Assembly (NCBI GenBank): GCA_002426575.1
Contig: DIRE01000061.1
Span: 1 to 38,071, forward strand
Direction: 5' to 3'
Length of the DNA stretch: 38,071 bases
Source of the DNA: Clostridiaceae bacterium UBA5444
Lineage (GTDB): Bacteria > Bacillota > Clostridia > Clostridiales > Oxobacteraceae
Shown here: piece after piece, positions 15,393 to 24,935 of the stretch
How positions within the stretch are numbered: position 1 is the stretch's first letter
Layout of the letters: the number at the start of each line of letters is the position of its first letter
The notes under the pieces: generated by a model
What the model saw: the letters and a program-made list of their open reading frames with translations, nothing else
Databases searched by the model: none
Told to the model about the DNA's origin: nothing
Translations under genes and position numbers: made by a program

Positions 15393-15665
15393 ATGGGTAT
15401 TAAATTAATTAATATTGGATTTGGTAATATAGTATCTGCAAATAGGATTGTAGCTATTGTAAGCCCAGAATCTGCACCAATTAAAAGGATAATACAAGAA
15501 GCTAGAGACAGGGGAATGCTTATTGATGCTACATATGGCAGGAGAACTCGTGCAGTGATTATTACTGATAGCGACCACATTATTTTATCTGCAGTACAAC
15601 CAGAGACAGTGGCTCACAGGCTGTCCTCTAAAGATTCAATAGAATCATTAGAAGAAAACGAATAA
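15393..15665 (+). CDS. remA: RemA/DUF370 extracellular-matrix regulator family protein
   Basis: In B. subtilis RemA is a DNA-binding activator of biofilm matrix and osmoprotection genes. The 90-residue product matches the family throughout: INIGFGNIVSANRIVAIVSP (about 6-25), APIKRIIQEARDRGMLIDAT, the basic GRRTRAVIITDSDHIILS and QPETVAHRL. It is placed between yicC and gmk, as in B. subtilis (ylzA). GGGGGAATT precedes ATG. Confidence 0.93.
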   Translation: MGIKLINIGFGNIVSANRIVAIVSPESAPIKRIIQEARDRGMLIDATYGRRTRAVIITDSDHIILSAVQPETVAHRLSSKDSIESLEENE

Positions 15666-15682
15666 CGATGGGAGATGTGCTG

Positions 15683-16315
15683 ATGATAAACAAAGGATTA
15701 TTAATTGTTATATCAGGTCCTTCAGGAGCGGGCAAAGGAACTATATGCAAAGAGTTACTTTCTAAAAATGACGATTTAAATCTTTCTATTTCTGCTACAA
15801 CTAGAGAACCTAGAAAAAATGAAATAGACGGAAAGAATTACTTTTTTCTAACCAAAGAAAAGTTTGAACACATGATAGGTGATAATGAATTTTTAGAGTA
15901 TGCTAATGTGTACGGTAATTATTACGGCACTCCTAAAAAGTATGTGGACGAATTACTTGATGGAGGAAAAAATGTAATACTTGAAATAGATATACAAGGA
16001 GCCTTAAAGGTTAAGGAAATGTATAAAGATGGAGTTTTCATATTTATAATGCCGCCATCTATGAAAGAACTTAAAAACCGTATCAAAAAGAGGGGTTCGG
16101 AAACTGAGGAGTCTCTGCTTACAAGATTTAAATCTGCTTATAAAGAGATAAATTATGTATCAAAATATAATTATGTGGTTATAAATGATGTTGTAGAAAC
16201 TGCAGCTCAAAAGATTGAAAGCATAATTATCGCCGAAAAATGCCGGGTAGATAGATATAAAGATAATATATTTAATAGTAGGGAGGGGTTACTTCATGAG
16301 CAATTCTATGATTAG
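15683..16315 (+). CDS. gmk: Guanylate kinase
   Basis: It phosphorylates GMP to GDP with ATP. I start at ATG 15683, because GGGAG lies 8 nt upstream; the frame also permits ATG 15668. The product is 210 residues. The P-loop GPSGAGKG is at 12-19, and the GMP-binding region (TTREPRKNEIDGKNYFF and EYANVYGNYYGTPK) and LEIDIQGA follow in order. Its last 20 nt overlap rpoZ, indicating tight translational coupling. Confidence 0.95.
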   Translation: MINKGLLIVISGPSGAGKGTICKELLSKNDDLNLSISATTREPRKNEIDGKNYFFLTKEKFEHMIGDNEFLEYANVYGNYYGTPKKYVDELLDGGKNVILEIDIQGALKVKEMYKDGVFIFIMPPSMKELKNRIKKRGSETEESLLTRFKSAYKEINYVSKYNYVVINDVVETAAQKIESIIIAEKCRVDRYKDNIFNSREGLLHEQFYD

Positions 16316-16514
16316 TCCATCAATATTATCATTGCTTGATAAGGTTGATAACAGGTACTCTCTTGTTGTAGTTACTTCAAAGAGGGCAAGACAGATTATT
16401 GATGGGGAAAGTCCATTGATAGATATAGATTCAAAAAAGCCTGTTACAATAGCAATAAACGAGATAGATCAAGGTAAAATACAGTATGAAAGCGTAAAAG
16501 GCGGTATAAAATAG
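16296..16514 (+). CDS. rpoZ: DNA-directed RNA polymerase omega subunit
   Basis: The 72-residue omega subunit assists folding of beta' and assembly of RNA polymerase. It shows MISPSILSLLDKVDNRYSLV and the conserved TSKRARQI, followed by KPVTIAINEIDQGKI. GGGAGGGG precedes ATG 16296. It overlaps the gmk end by 20 nt and is followed 12 nt later by coaBC, the usual gmk-rpoZ-coaBC order. Confidence 0.93.
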   Translation: MSNSMISPSILSLLDKVDNRYSLVVVTSKRARQIIDGESPLIDIDSKKPVTIAINEIDQGKIQYESVKGGIK

Positions 16515-16526
16515 GGGTGAGGGAAA

Positions 16527-17726
16527 ATGCTTAATGGTAAAAATATAGTAATTGGTGTTTGCGGTGGTATTGCTGCATATAAATCTCTAGAGGTTATTAG
16601 CAGATTAAAAAAATTAGGCGCTAATGTAGATGTTATAATGACAAAGTCTGCAACAAATTTTGTTTCACCATTAAGTTTTGAGTCCTTATCTCAAAATGCT
16701 GTTACCGTATCCATGTTTGATAATATAAGGCCCTATGAGATAGAGCATATTGCTTTAGCAAAGAAGGCTGATTTATTTTGTATAGTTCCAGCTACTGCAA
16801 ATATTATAGGAAAGGTTGCAAATGGTATAGCAGATGATATGCTATCCACAACAATTATGGCGACAAAATCTACTGTAGTTTTTGCACCAGCAATGAATAC
16901 TGCAATGTATGAAAATACTATAACTCAGCAAAATATTAAAAAATTAAAGGACTTAGGCTATTATTTTATCGAACCTGACTGTGGAAGACTTGCTTGTGGC
17001 GATACTGGAAGAGGAAAGCTAGCAGATGTAGATACAATTGTTGATGAGATTTGTTTTTATCTATATGATAAAAAAGATTTTTCAGGTAAAAAGGTATTAG
17101 TAACTGCAGGGCCTACTATTGAAGCAATAGACCCTGTAAGGTATATAACCAACCACTCTTCAGGTAAGATGGGGTATGCAATTGCAGAGGCTGCAAGAAA
17201 CAGGGGAGCAGATGTTGTTTTAATTACAGGACCAACTAATATTTTACCGCCAAGAAATGTTCATGTAATTAAAGTCTCATCAAATGATGAAATGTATACG
17301 GCTGTTATGAATGTATTTAAGGATGCAGATATAATTATAAAGGCGGCAGCACCAGCCGATTATGGTATTAAAGATTATTCTGAGCAAAAGATAAAGAAAG
17401 ATCAGGACGAAATGTCAATTAAACTAAAAAAGAATAAAGATATACTATATGAACTAGGGAAATTGAAAGGCGATAAAATACTTGTAGGTTTTGCCGCAGA
17501 GAGCAATGATATAATTGAAAATGCTAAAGGCAAAATCAAGAAGAAAAACCTTGATTTAATTGTAGCAAATGACATAACCACAAAGGATTCAGGGTTTAAA
17601 TCTGATTCAAATACTGCGTTTATAATAGACAAAAAAGGAAACGTTAATTCTCTTCCAAAGATGAGCAAGATTGAACTAGCAGATATTATACTTGATAATA
17701 TAAAAAATATTGCAGCAGATGAATAA
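16527..17726 (+). CDS. coaBC: Bifunctional phosphopantothenoylcysteine decarboxylase/phosphopantothenate-cysteine ligase
   Basis: CoaBC carries out two successive steps of coenzyme A synthesis: ligation of cysteine to phosphopantothenate (CoaB) and decarboxylation (CoaC). In the 399-residue fusion the flavin-binding CoaC half comes first. It has GVCGGIAAYKS (9-19), catalytic histidine in IEHIALAKK, PAMNTAMYEN and the cysteine of GRLACGDTGRGKL. The CoaB half begins near residue 185, with LVTAGPTIEAIDPVRYITN and a lysine-containing KKNKDIL region. GGGGTGAGGG precedes ATG. A possible terminator follows at 17785. Confidence 0.95.
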   Translation: MLNGKNIVIGVCGGIAAYKSLEVISRLKKLGANVDVIMTKSATNFVSPLSFESLSQNAVTVSMFDNIRPYEIEHIALAKKADLFCIVPATANIIGKVANGIADDMLSTTIMATKSTVVFAPAMNTAMYENTITQQNIKKLKDLGYYFIEPDCGRLACGDTGRGKLADVDTIVDEICFYLYDKKDFSGKKVLVTAGPTIEAIDPVRYITNHSSGKMGYAIAEAARNRGADVVLITGPTNILPPRNVHVIKVSSNDEMYTAVMNVFKDADIIIKAAAPADYGIKDYSEQKIKKDQDEMSIKLKKNKDILYELGKLKGDKILVGFAAESNDIIENAKGKIKKKNLDLIVANDITTKDSGFKSDSNTAFIIDKKGNVNSLPKMSKIELADIILDNIKNIAADE

Positions 17727-17784
17727 AGTAGTATGATTTATGATTATTGCAAATAGAAAAACAAAGTACAATCTTAATTTAAAT

Positions 17785-17830
17785 GCGTATTTGCGTAGTA
17801 TACTAAGTGGCAGATACGCTATAATTTTTT
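17785..17830 (+). terminator. Hairpin after coaBC, putative terminator
   Basis: GCGTATTTGC (17785-17794) pairs with GCAGATACGC (17810-17819), with one G-T wobble and a 15-nt loop, itself partly palindromic. TATAATTTTTT follows. It could separate the coaBC and priA units, or act as a leader for priA. Confidence 0.5.
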
Positions 17831-17863
17831 AGAAAAATATAATACAAAGGAAGGAGGAAATGT

Positions 17864-20293
17864 ATGCCAAGGTATGCAGAGATTGCAGTAGATAGTTTTG
17901 TTCAAGATGGCTTAGGAATTTTTGATTACATTATTCCTGATATATATGACAATATTATAAAAGAAGGCATGAGGGTGGTCGTACCATTCGGCAAGAATTC
18001 TAAAGAGGGATATATAATTAAAATTAAAGACTCTACTGACATTGATAATAGTAAATTAAAATATATAAAAACTATTCCTGATATGGATAGCTGTTTAAGC
18101 CCAAGTCAATTAGAACTATCAAAATGGATGAGTGATGAGTATGCATGTAATCTAATAGACTGCATAAAGTGTATATTTCCCCCTGAAGTGGGCCTTAAAG
18201 AAAATAAATATATTGTACTAAATAAAGATATTAAAATTAATAAAGATTCATTGCCTAAAAATGAGAAGCTTATAATAGATGAAGTAGAAAAAAGTAGGGG
18301 AAGAATTTCTATAAAAAAGCTTAATTCTACACTTAAGTATAACACCTCTAAACATATAAAAGGTTTAACAAAAAAGAGTATAATTAAGCTAGAAACTAAA
18401 ATGGACAGCAGTGTAAGGGATAAGACTGTTAAGGTTGTAAGGTTAGCCATTAAAAGGGAAGAAGCTATAAAAAAAATAGACGATTTAAAAGGCAAAAGGC
18501 AGTTAGAATTATTGAATATAATACTTGGATCAAAAGATGATTTACAAGTTAAATATATTAGCGATGTTTATGGAATAAGCAGAAGTACTATAGATACTCT
18601 AGTAAACAAAGGCATATTAGAAATAATTGATATGAAAATAGAAAGAGATCCCTATGGGGAAGTAGAGTTTGCCCCCTATACAAAACCTGTTTTGACAAAG
18701 GAACAGGTAGATGTTATAGATACCATACAATCGGAAGTTAAAAGGGGCAGAAAAGGATTTTTAATACATGGGGTTACTGGCAGCGGCAAGACAGAGGTTT
18801 ACATGGAACTAATAGAGAATGTTATAAAAAGTGGAAAACAAGCCATAATGCTTGTACCGGAGATATCCCTTACCCCTCAGACAATTGAAAGGTTTAAAGG
18901 TAGATTTAAAAGGGTTGCAGTACTTCATAGCAGGCTTTCATCAGGGGAGAGGTATGATGAATGGACAAAAATACTTCAAGGTGAAAAAGATGTTGTTGTA
19001 GGTGCAAGATCAGCTGTTTTTGCACCACTTAATAATTTAGGAATTATTATTATTGATGAAGAACATGAAAATAGCTATAAGTCTGACAAAACTCCTAAAT
19101 ATAATACAATAGATGTGGCATACAAAAGATGTGAAATAGAGGATGCATACCTTGTATTAGGCTCAGCTACACCAAGTATAGAAACCTACTATAATGCCCA
19201 ATTAGGTAAGCTCAAACTATGTACTATGAAAAAAAGGGTTGATAATAGGAGCATGCCCAAAATGGAATTAGTGGATATGAGGCAGGAAATTATTGAAGGT
19301 AATAAAACAATATTTAGCAGGGCCCTTTATGAAGGAATAAAAAAGGCAATAGAAAAAAAGGGGCAGATAATATTATTTTTAAATAGGAGAGGCTTTTCAA
19401 CCTTTGTATCGTGTAGAAAATGTGGTCTTGTAATGAAATGTCCAAGATGCGATGTTTCACTTACATATCATATGTATGAAGATAGACTAAGCTGCCATTA
19501 TTGTGGATATTCCACAAAAAGCCCTAAAATATGCCCTAAATGTAAAAGCAAATATATTAAATATTTTGGTATTGGAACTCAAAAGATAGAAAGTGAAGTA
19601 AAAAGGTTTTTCCCGGAAGCCAAGGTATTGAGAATGGACATGGATACAACATCAAAAAAAGGTTCTCATGAAAAAATATATAACAAATTTAAAAACCAAG
19701 AGGCAGATATATTAATAGGTACCCAAATGATATCTAAAGGCCTTGACTTCCCTAATGTTACATTAGTAGGAATAATAGCAGCTGATCAGAGCTTATATAT
19801 ACCAGATTTTAAATCCTGTGAGAGAACATTTCAGCTTATTACTCAGGTTTCTGGAAGAGCTGGCAGAGGCGAAAAAGAAGGTAAGGTTATAGTACAGACC
19901 TATGATCCAGATAATTACAGCATAGTGGCTGCCTTGCATCAGGATTACAGTGAATTTTATAATAAAGAATTAATTATAAGGGAAACTTTTAATTACCCGC
20001 CTTTTTCAGATATAATAAATATAGTGGTATCATCAAAATATGAAGATGAGGCGATAAAAGCAGCAAGGGATATAACTGATAAATTAAGAGCAGAAAACCC
20101 TTATGATGGATTTGAGATATTAGGACCTTCACCTGCAAATATATCAAAAATAAATTTAAATTATAGATGGCAGACAATAATCAAGTGTAATGTAGATAAA
20201 GCAATTAAAAATAATTTGCGCAGTATTTCAAATAATTACAATGGCAAAAGCGTTAAAATAAGTATTGACATCAACCCGGCAAGTATGATGTAA
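17864..20293 (+). CDS. priA: Primosomal replication-restart helicase PriA
   Basis: PriA recognises stalled forks and D-loops and reloads the replicative helicase. The 809-residue protein has an N-terminal 3'-DNA-binding domain (about 1-105) and Walker A GVTGSGKT (303-310). The DEEH box is at 398-401, and helicase motifs GSATPS (432-437) and TQVSGRAGRGEKEG follow. A zinc-binding insert carries eight cysteines at 516, 519, 525, 528, 543, 546, 556 and 559. AAGGAGG lies 7 nt before ATG. def follows by 21 nt, as in other Firmicutes. All key residues are present. Confidence 0.96.
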   Translation: MPRYAEIAVDSFVQDGLGIFDYIIPDIYDNIIKEGMRVVVPFGKNSKEGYIIKIKDSTDIDNSKLKYIKTIPDMDSCLSPSQLELSKWMSDEYACNLIDCIKCIFPPEVGLKENKYIVLNKDIKINKDSLPKNEKLIIDEVEKSRGRISIKKLNSTLKYNTSKHIKGLTKKSIIKLETKMDSSVRDKTVKVVRLAIKREEAIKKIDDLKGKRQLELLNIILGSKDDLQVKYISDVYGISRSTIDTLVNKGILEIIDMKIERDPYGEVEFAPYTKPVLTKEQVDVIDTIQSEVKRGRKGFLIHGVTGSGKTEVYMELIENVIKSGKQAIMLVPEISLTPQTIERFKGRFKRVAVLHSRLSSGERYDEWTKILQGEKDVVVGARSAVFAPLNNLGIIIIDEEHENSYKSDKTPKYNTIDVAYKRCEIEDAYLVLGSATPSIETYYNAQLGKLKLCTMKKRVDNRSMPKMELVDMRQEIIEGNKTIFSRALYEGIKKAIEKKGQIILFLNRRGFSTFVSCRKCGLVMKCPRCDVSLTYHMYEDRLSCHYCGYSTKSPKICPKCKSKYIKYFGIGTQKIESEVKRFFPEAKVLRMDMDTTSKKGSHEKIYNKFKNQEADILIGTQMISKGLDFPNVTLVGIIAADQSLYIPDFKSCERTFQLITQVSGRAGRGEKEGKVIVQTYDPDNYSIVAALHQDYSEFYNKELIIRETFNYPPFSDIINIVVSSKYEDEAIKAARDITDKLRAENPYDGFEILGPSPANISKINLNYRWQTIIKCNVDKAIKNNLRSISNNYNGKSVKISIDINPASMM

Positions 20294-20314
20294 ATGTTAT
20301 GAGGAGGAAATAAT

Positions 20315-20764
20315 ATGGCTATAAGAGCAATAAGAAAACAGAATGATGAACTTTTAAGAAAGAAAAGCAGAAAAGTTGAAAAGGTAGATAAAAGGATAAA
20401 GACTTTATTAGATGATATGGCAGAGACAATGTATAAGGCAGACGGCGTAGGTATTGCTGGCCCTCAGGTTGGCATTTTAAGAAGAGTAATTGTAATAGAT
20501 GTAGGAGATGGACTAATAAAACTTGTAAACCCTGAAATTATAAGTTTTTCAGGTGAATATATAGATGTGGAAGGGTGCTTAAGCATACCAGGGATCCATG
20601 GAGAAGTAAAAAGGCCTCAATCAGTTATAGTAAGGGCTCTTAATGAAGAAGGCAAGGATGTAGAGATACATGGAGAAGGACTGCTTGCAAGAGCATTATG
20701 CCATGAGATTGATCATTTAAATGGTATTTTATTTACAGATAAAGTAATAAGATATGTCGAATAG
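20315..20764 (+). CDS. def: Peptide deformylase
   Basis: It removes the N-formyl group from new proteins in the cytosol. The 149-residue product carries all three family motifs: GIAGPQVG (46-53), EGCLSIPG with metal-binding C88, and HEIDHLNG with metal ligands H130 and H134 and catalytic E131. GAGGAGG precedes ATG. It is followed 10 nt later by fmt, the enzyme that adds the formyl group to initiator tRNA. Confidence 0.96.
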   Translation: MAIRAIRKQNDELLRKKSRKVEKVDKRIKTLLDDMAETMYKADGVGIAGPQVGILRRVIVIDVGDGLIKLVNPEIISFSGEYIDVEGCLSIPGIHGEVKRPQSVIVRALNEEGKDVEIHGEGLLARALCHEIDHLNGILFTDKVIRYVE

Positions 20765-20774
20765 AGGGATGTAA

Positions 20775-21728
20775 ATGGATATAGTATTTATGGGAACTCC
20801 TGAATTTTCAGTTCCAACTCTTGAGAGATTAATAGAAAAAGGATATAACATAAAATGCGTGATAACCCAACCAGACAAACCAAAGGGCAGGGGGAAAAAG
20901 TTAGCATATTCACCAGTTAAACAAAAGGCTATGGAACATAATATAGAGGTATTACAGCCTCATAGTTTAAGAAAAGAGACTGAGTATGTAGATAAAATAA
21001 AAAATATTGCACCAGACTTTATTGTTGTTGTAGCCTTTGGCCAAATACTAACTAAAAGTATATTGTCTATACCTAAATATGGATGCATAAATGTTCATGC
21101 ATCCCTTTTACCAAAGCTTAGAGGCGCTGCACCAATAAACTGGTCAATAATAAATGGTGATGAGGCAACTGGTGTAACCACAATGTTTATGGATGAAGGC
21201 ATAGATACGGGAGATATGCTTTTAAAAAAGGAAATAAAGATCGACCCAGATGAAACAGCAGAAGAGCTTCATGATAGGCTTAAAGTATTAGGAGCAGATT
21301 TACTTATTGATACAATTGAAGGCATTACAAAAAATACTATTGTAAGGACCCCTCAAGTTGATTCAAAATATTCTTATGCTCCAATGCTTGATAAAAACAC
21401 GGGACAAATAGATTGGAATAATCCATCAGCACAGATTAAAAATCTTGTAAGAGGTACAAATCCTTGGCCTGCTGCATATAGCTTTTTAAATGAGGAAAAG
21501 ATAAAAATATGTAAAGTTGAAATAGAATCTGAAGAAAGCAATATAAAGCAGGGAATATCTGGACAGGTGTGGAAAGTTGACAAAGAGGGTATACATGTTT
21601 ATACTAGCGATAATAGTATAATAATCAAAGAACTTCAGCCACAAAGTGGAAATAAGATTAGTGCATATTCTTATACCCTAGGCCATGAAGTAAAAGAAGG
21701 AGTTATCTTTCATAGAAAAGATAATTAG
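20775..21728 (+). CDS. fmt: Methionyl-tRNA formyltransferase
   Basis: It formylates Met-tRNAfMet using 10-formyl-tetrahydrofolate. In the 317-residue protein the catalytic N106, H108 and D145 are seen in NVHASLLPKLRGAAPINW and DEGIDTGDM. GTPEFSVPTL (7-16) is at the N-terminus. The C-terminal OB-like tRNA-binding domain starts near 205 (VRGTNPWPAAYS). AGAGGGATG precedes ATG. It is part of the priA-def-fmt series. Confidence 0.96.
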   Translation: MDIVFMGTPEFSVPTLERLIEKGYNIKCVITQPDKPKGRGKKLAYSPVKQKAMEHNIEVLQPHSLRKETEYVDKIKNIAPDFIVVVAFGQILTKSILSIPKYGCINVHASLLPKLRGAAPINWSIINGDEATGVTTMFMDEGIDTGDMLLKKEIKIDPDETAEELHDRLKVLGADLLIDTIEGITKNTIVRTPQVDSKYSYAPMLDKNTGQIDWNNPSAQIKNLVRGTNPWPAAYSFLNEEKIKICKVEIESEESNIKQGISGQVWKVDKEGIHVYTSDNSIIIKELQPQSGNKISAYSYTLGHEVKEGVIFHRKDN

Positions 21729-21745
21729 TAAAGGAGGCGCTTTTT

Positions 21746-22426
21746 ATGCAATATATTGACCCCTATACACTACTCATAATAGCTATGATTATATCCTTTT
21801 ATGCACAAATTAAAGTGCAGTCAACTTTTAAAAGGTATTCTAGTGTAAGATGCAATAAAGGTTATACTGCAGCCCAAGTTGCAAGATATTTGTTAGATAG
21901 ATCAGGACTTAATGATGTAAAGATAGAACCAGTTGCAGGAAACCTAACTGATCACTATGATCCAAGAGATAAAACTCTTAGACTATCTCAAAGTGTATAT
22001 AACAGCAATTCAGTAGCTGCCGTTGGAGTTGCAGCCCATGAGACTGGGCATGCGATACAACATGATACAGGTTATGCTCCCCTTAGTATTAGAAATAGCC
22101 TTGTACCAGTTGTAAACTTTGGCTCAAATGCTTCATGGCTGTTAATTATATTAGCACTTATTACAGGAATACAGCCATTGTTAAATTTAGGTATAGTATT
22201 ATTTTCAGCAGCAGTTTTATTTCAGCTAATAACTCTGCCAGTTGAGTTTAATGCAAGCAACAGGGCATTAGGACTTTTAGAGTCTGAAGGAATATTATAT
22301 AATGATGAAATGGATTCGGCAAGGAAAGTACTTTCTGCTGCAGCATTTACTTATGTAGCCGCTGCAATTATATCCATTGTACAACTTATAAGGCTTTTAT
22401 CTATGAGCAGAAGACGCAGCGATTAA
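21746..22426 (+). CDS. YugP-type membrane zinc metallopeptidase
   Basis: The 226-residue protein has an N-terminal membrane segment (5-20) and a zinc protease motif HETGH (98-102). Further hydrophobic segments lie at about 123-160 and 200-218, typical of the neutral zinc metallopeptidase family (YugP, PF04298). Its substrate is unknown. AAAGGAGG lies before ATG, and it is 17 nt after fmt. A location between fmt and rsmB is common in Clostridia but not in Bacillus. A long terminator follows. Confidence 0.88.
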   Translation: MQYIDPYTLLIIAMIISFYAQIKVQSTFKRYSSVRCNKGYTAAQVARYLLDRSGLNDVKIEPVAGNLTDHYDPRDKTLRLSQSVYNSNSVAAVGVAAHETGHAIQHDTGYAPLSIRNSLVPVVNFGSNASWLLIILALITGIQPLLNLGIVLFSAAVLFQLITLPVEFNASNRALGLLESEGILYNDEMDSARKVLSAAAFTYVAAAIISIVQLIRLLSMSRRRSD

Positions 22427-22429
22427 CTA

Positions 22430-22490
22430 GCAAACCTAGCGAGAGTAATTATTATTTATTATTGATTACCCTCGCTGTTTGCTGTTTTTT
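22430..22490 (+). terminator. Long-stem terminator after the YugP gene
   Basis: GCAAAC (22430-22435) and AGCGAGAGTAAT (22438-22449) pair with ATTACCCTCGCT (22465-22476) and GTTTGC (22477-22482), with one mismatch and a 2-nt bulge, then TGTTTTTTG. It separates priA-def-fmt-yugP from the rsmB operon. Confidence 0.8.
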
Positions 22491-22513
22491 GATATTGAAG
22501 GAGGAAAGATATA

Positions 22514-23863
22514 TTGTATAAAGTGGATGGTCCAAGAGAAGAAGCATTAAAAATACTAATAAAGGTTTTTGAAGACAAATCTTATTCTAATATATTGATT
22601 AAAAACCTTGGACAAAAATATACATCACTAGATAGATCATTTATTACGGAACTAGTTTATGGAACAATAAAATATAAATTAAGGATTGATTATATAATAA
22701 GTAAACAATCAAATATAAATATGAATAAAATATCTCCATCAATACTTAATATTTTAAGGATGGGTATATACCAGATTGATTATTTAGACAGGGTGCCTAA
22801 TTCAGCTGCAGTAGATGAAAGTGTTAAACTTGCTAAAAAGTATGACAATATTGGGGCTTCAAAATTTGTAAATGGACTCCTTAGAAATTACTGCCGCAGA
22901 AAAGATGCCATATCATTTTCAGAATTAAAAAGTGATAAAACAGCTTATTTATCAGTAGTATATTCTTATCCTAAGTGGATGGTAAAGGCCATTATTGATG
23001 ATTATGGCTATGAGTTTACAGAAGATTTTTTAAAGTATAGTAATTTAGCTGCTGACACCACAATAAGGGTAAATAGGCTAAAGATAGATAAAGAAACTTT
23101 AAAAGATAAACTGACTCAAAATAATATTGAAGTTTACAATGGAAGATACATGGAGAATTCTTTGGTAATAAAAAATATACCTGGTATTTTAAACATTGAC
23201 GAGTATAAAGAAGGGTATTTTACTGTACAGGATGAAAGTTCAATGCTTGCTGCATATATACTAAACCCAAAACCAGGGGATTTTGTTATGGATGTTTGTG
23301 CATCTCCAGGCACAAAATCTACTTATATGGCTGAGATTATGGGAAATAGGGGAACAATAATAAGTGGAGATATACATAAGGGAAAGTTAAAACTTGTGGA
23401 TAATAATAGCAAAAGGCTTGGAATAGATATTATTAGTACAATATGGAATGATGCAGAAAGGCTAAATAATGAATTTGTAGGTAAAGCTGACAAACTTCTT
23501 GTAGATGCTCCATGTTCAGGGCTTGGAATAATGAGAAAAAAGCCGGAAATAAGATGGAATAGAACTATAGACGAAATAAAAGAAATACAAAATATACAAA
23601 AATCAATATTATCATCTTCAAGTAAATATTTAAAGGTTGGCGGCTCACTTGTATACAGCACTTGTACAATATTGAAAGATGAGAATATAAATATGATATA
23701 TAAATTTTTAGATGAAAATAAAAACTTTGAGCTTGAGGGTTTTGAAAATATATTACCTAAAGGACTTAAAAAAGAGGATGCAAAAAAAGGATATATAGAG
23801 CTTTTTCCAAATACAGATTTCATTGATGGATTCTTTATTGCAAAGATGAAAAGGAAGGCGTAA
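22514..23863 (+). CDS. rsmB: 16S rRNA (cytosine-967 C5) methyltransferase
   Basis: It methylates C967 (E. coli numbering) of 16S rRNA from SAM. The 449-residue protein starts at TTG 22514, behind AAGGAGGAAAG. An N-terminal NusB-like RNA-binding domain covers about 1-135. The methyltransferase domain has the SAM motif CASPGTKS (262-269), catalytic cysteines in DAPCSGLG (C334) and YSTCTIL (C384), and KPEIRW. rlmN starts 2 nt after its stop, so the two are translationally coupled. Confidence 0.94.
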   Translation: MYKVDGPREEALKILIKVFEDKSYSNILIKNLGQKYTSLDRSFITELVYGTIKYKLRIDYIISKQSNINMNKISPSILNILRMGIYQIDYLDRVPNSAAVDESVKLAKKYDNIGASKFVNGLLRNYCRRKDAISFSELKSDKTAYLSVVYSYPKWMVKAIIDDYGYEFTEDFLKYSNLAADTTIRVNRLKIDKETLKDKLTQNNIEVYNGRYMENSLVIKNIPGILNIDEYKEGYFTVQDESSMLAAYILNPKPGDFVMDVCASPGTKSTYMAEIMGNRGTIISGDIHKGKLKLVDNNSKRLGIDIISTIWNDAERLNNEFVGKADKLLVDAPCSGLGIMRKKPEIRWNRTIDEIKEIQNIQKSILSSSSKYLKVGGSLVYSTCTILKDENINMIYKFLDENKNFELEGFENILPKGLKKEDAKKGYIELFPNTDFIDGFFIAKMKRKA

Positions 23864-23864
23864 A

Positions 23865-24887
23865 ATGGAGAACATAAAAGACTTAACAATTAAAGATTTA
23901 GAAGGTTATTGCAGCAATAAATCATGGCCAAAATATAGAGCAAAACAAATATTTAAATGGATTTATAGGGGAATAAAAAGTATTGATGAAATGTCTGATA
24001 TTCCAATTGATTATAGACAAATATTAAAAAGTGACTTTTATATAGGAAAACTTATAATAGAAAAAAGGCTTGAATCCAAAATAGATGGTACGAAAAAGTA
24101 TTTATTAAAACTAAACGATGGAAATTTAATTGAAGGCGTACTCATGAAATATAGCTTTGGGGTCAGCGCTTGTTTATCTACCCAGGTAGGCTGTAATATG
24201 GGTTGTATTTTTTGCGCATCTACAATTGGCGGAAAGGTTAGAAACCTAACTGCTGGAGAAATGGTAGATGAAGTAATAACAATGCAAAATGATATTAAAG
24301 ATAGGATATCAAATATTGTGCTTATGGGAATTGGAGAGCCTCTAGATAATTATGATAATGTGGTTAAATTTCTAAACATTATAAACTCAGATGATGGCTT
24401 AAATATTGGTATGAGACATATTACACTATCCACATGCGGTTTGGTTCCTGGGATTGAAAGGCTTGCTAAAGAAGATTTACAAATTACATTGGCAATTTCT
24501 CTTCACGCATCAGATGATGCTACAAGACGGAGTATAATGCCTATTGCAAATAAATATTCTATAGAGGAAATAATTAATGCATGCAGATCATATATAGAAA
24601 AAACAAGCAGAAGGATTACATTTGAATATGCATTAATAGAAGGGGTCAATGATAGGCCCAAGGATGCAGAAAGGCTCTCAAAGCTCTTAAGAGGAATGCT
24701 TTGCCATGTAAATCTTATTCCAATAAATGAAATAGAAGAAAGAAAATATAAAAAACCTGAATTAGGAAAACTTAATGAGTTTAAAGGAACATTAGAGTCT
24801 AGGGGCATTGAAACTACTATAAGGCGTGAAATGGGCTCTGATATAAATGCAGCTTGTGGTCAGCTTAGAAAAAAGAATGTAAAATGA
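23865..24887 (+). CDS. rlmN: Dual-specificity 23S rRNA/tRNA adenine-C2 methyltransferase
   Basis: This radical SAM enzyme methylates A2503 of 23S rRNA and A37 of some tRNAs. The 340-residue protein shows the radical-SAM cluster CNMGCIFC (C110, C114, C117), MGIGEPLDNY, and the C-terminal catalytic cysteine at about C331 in ACGQLR. An N-terminal domain with WPKYRAKQIFKWIY is typical. AAGGAAGG at the rsmB end supplies the ribosome binding site. Confidence 0.95.
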   Translation: MENIKDLTIKDLEGYCSNKSWPKYRAKQIFKWIYRGIKSIDEMSDIPIDYRQILKSDFYIGKLIIEKRLESKIDGTKKYLLKLNDGNLIEGVLMKYSFGVSACLSTQVGCNMGCIFCASTIGGKVRNLTAGEMVDEVITMQNDIKDRISNIVLMGIGEPLDNYDNVVKFLNIINSDDGLNIGMRHITLSTCGLVPGIERLAKEDLQITLAISLHASDDATRRSIMPIANKYSIEEIINACRSYIEKTSRRITFEYALIEGVNDRPKDAERLSKLLRGMLCHVNLIPINEIEERKYKKPELGKLNEFKGTLESRGIETTIRREMGSDINAACGQLRKKNVK

Positions 24888-24891
24888 TTAA

Positions 24892-24930
24892 AGGGGACTT
24901 GTACCACTCCCCTAACTAAGTTAAGGAGTG
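24892..24930 (+). promoter_or_regulatory. Alternative hairpins around the prpC ribosome binding site
   Basis: CACTCC (24905-24910) pairs with GGAGTG (24925-24930), and TAAC (24913-24916) with GTTA (24920-24923). This buries the AAGGAG ribosome binding site of prpC. AGGGGA (24892-24897) can instead pair with TCCCCT (24908-24913) and release it. The stems are short, so this may be chance. Confidence 0.35.
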
Positions 24931-24935
24931 ATAAC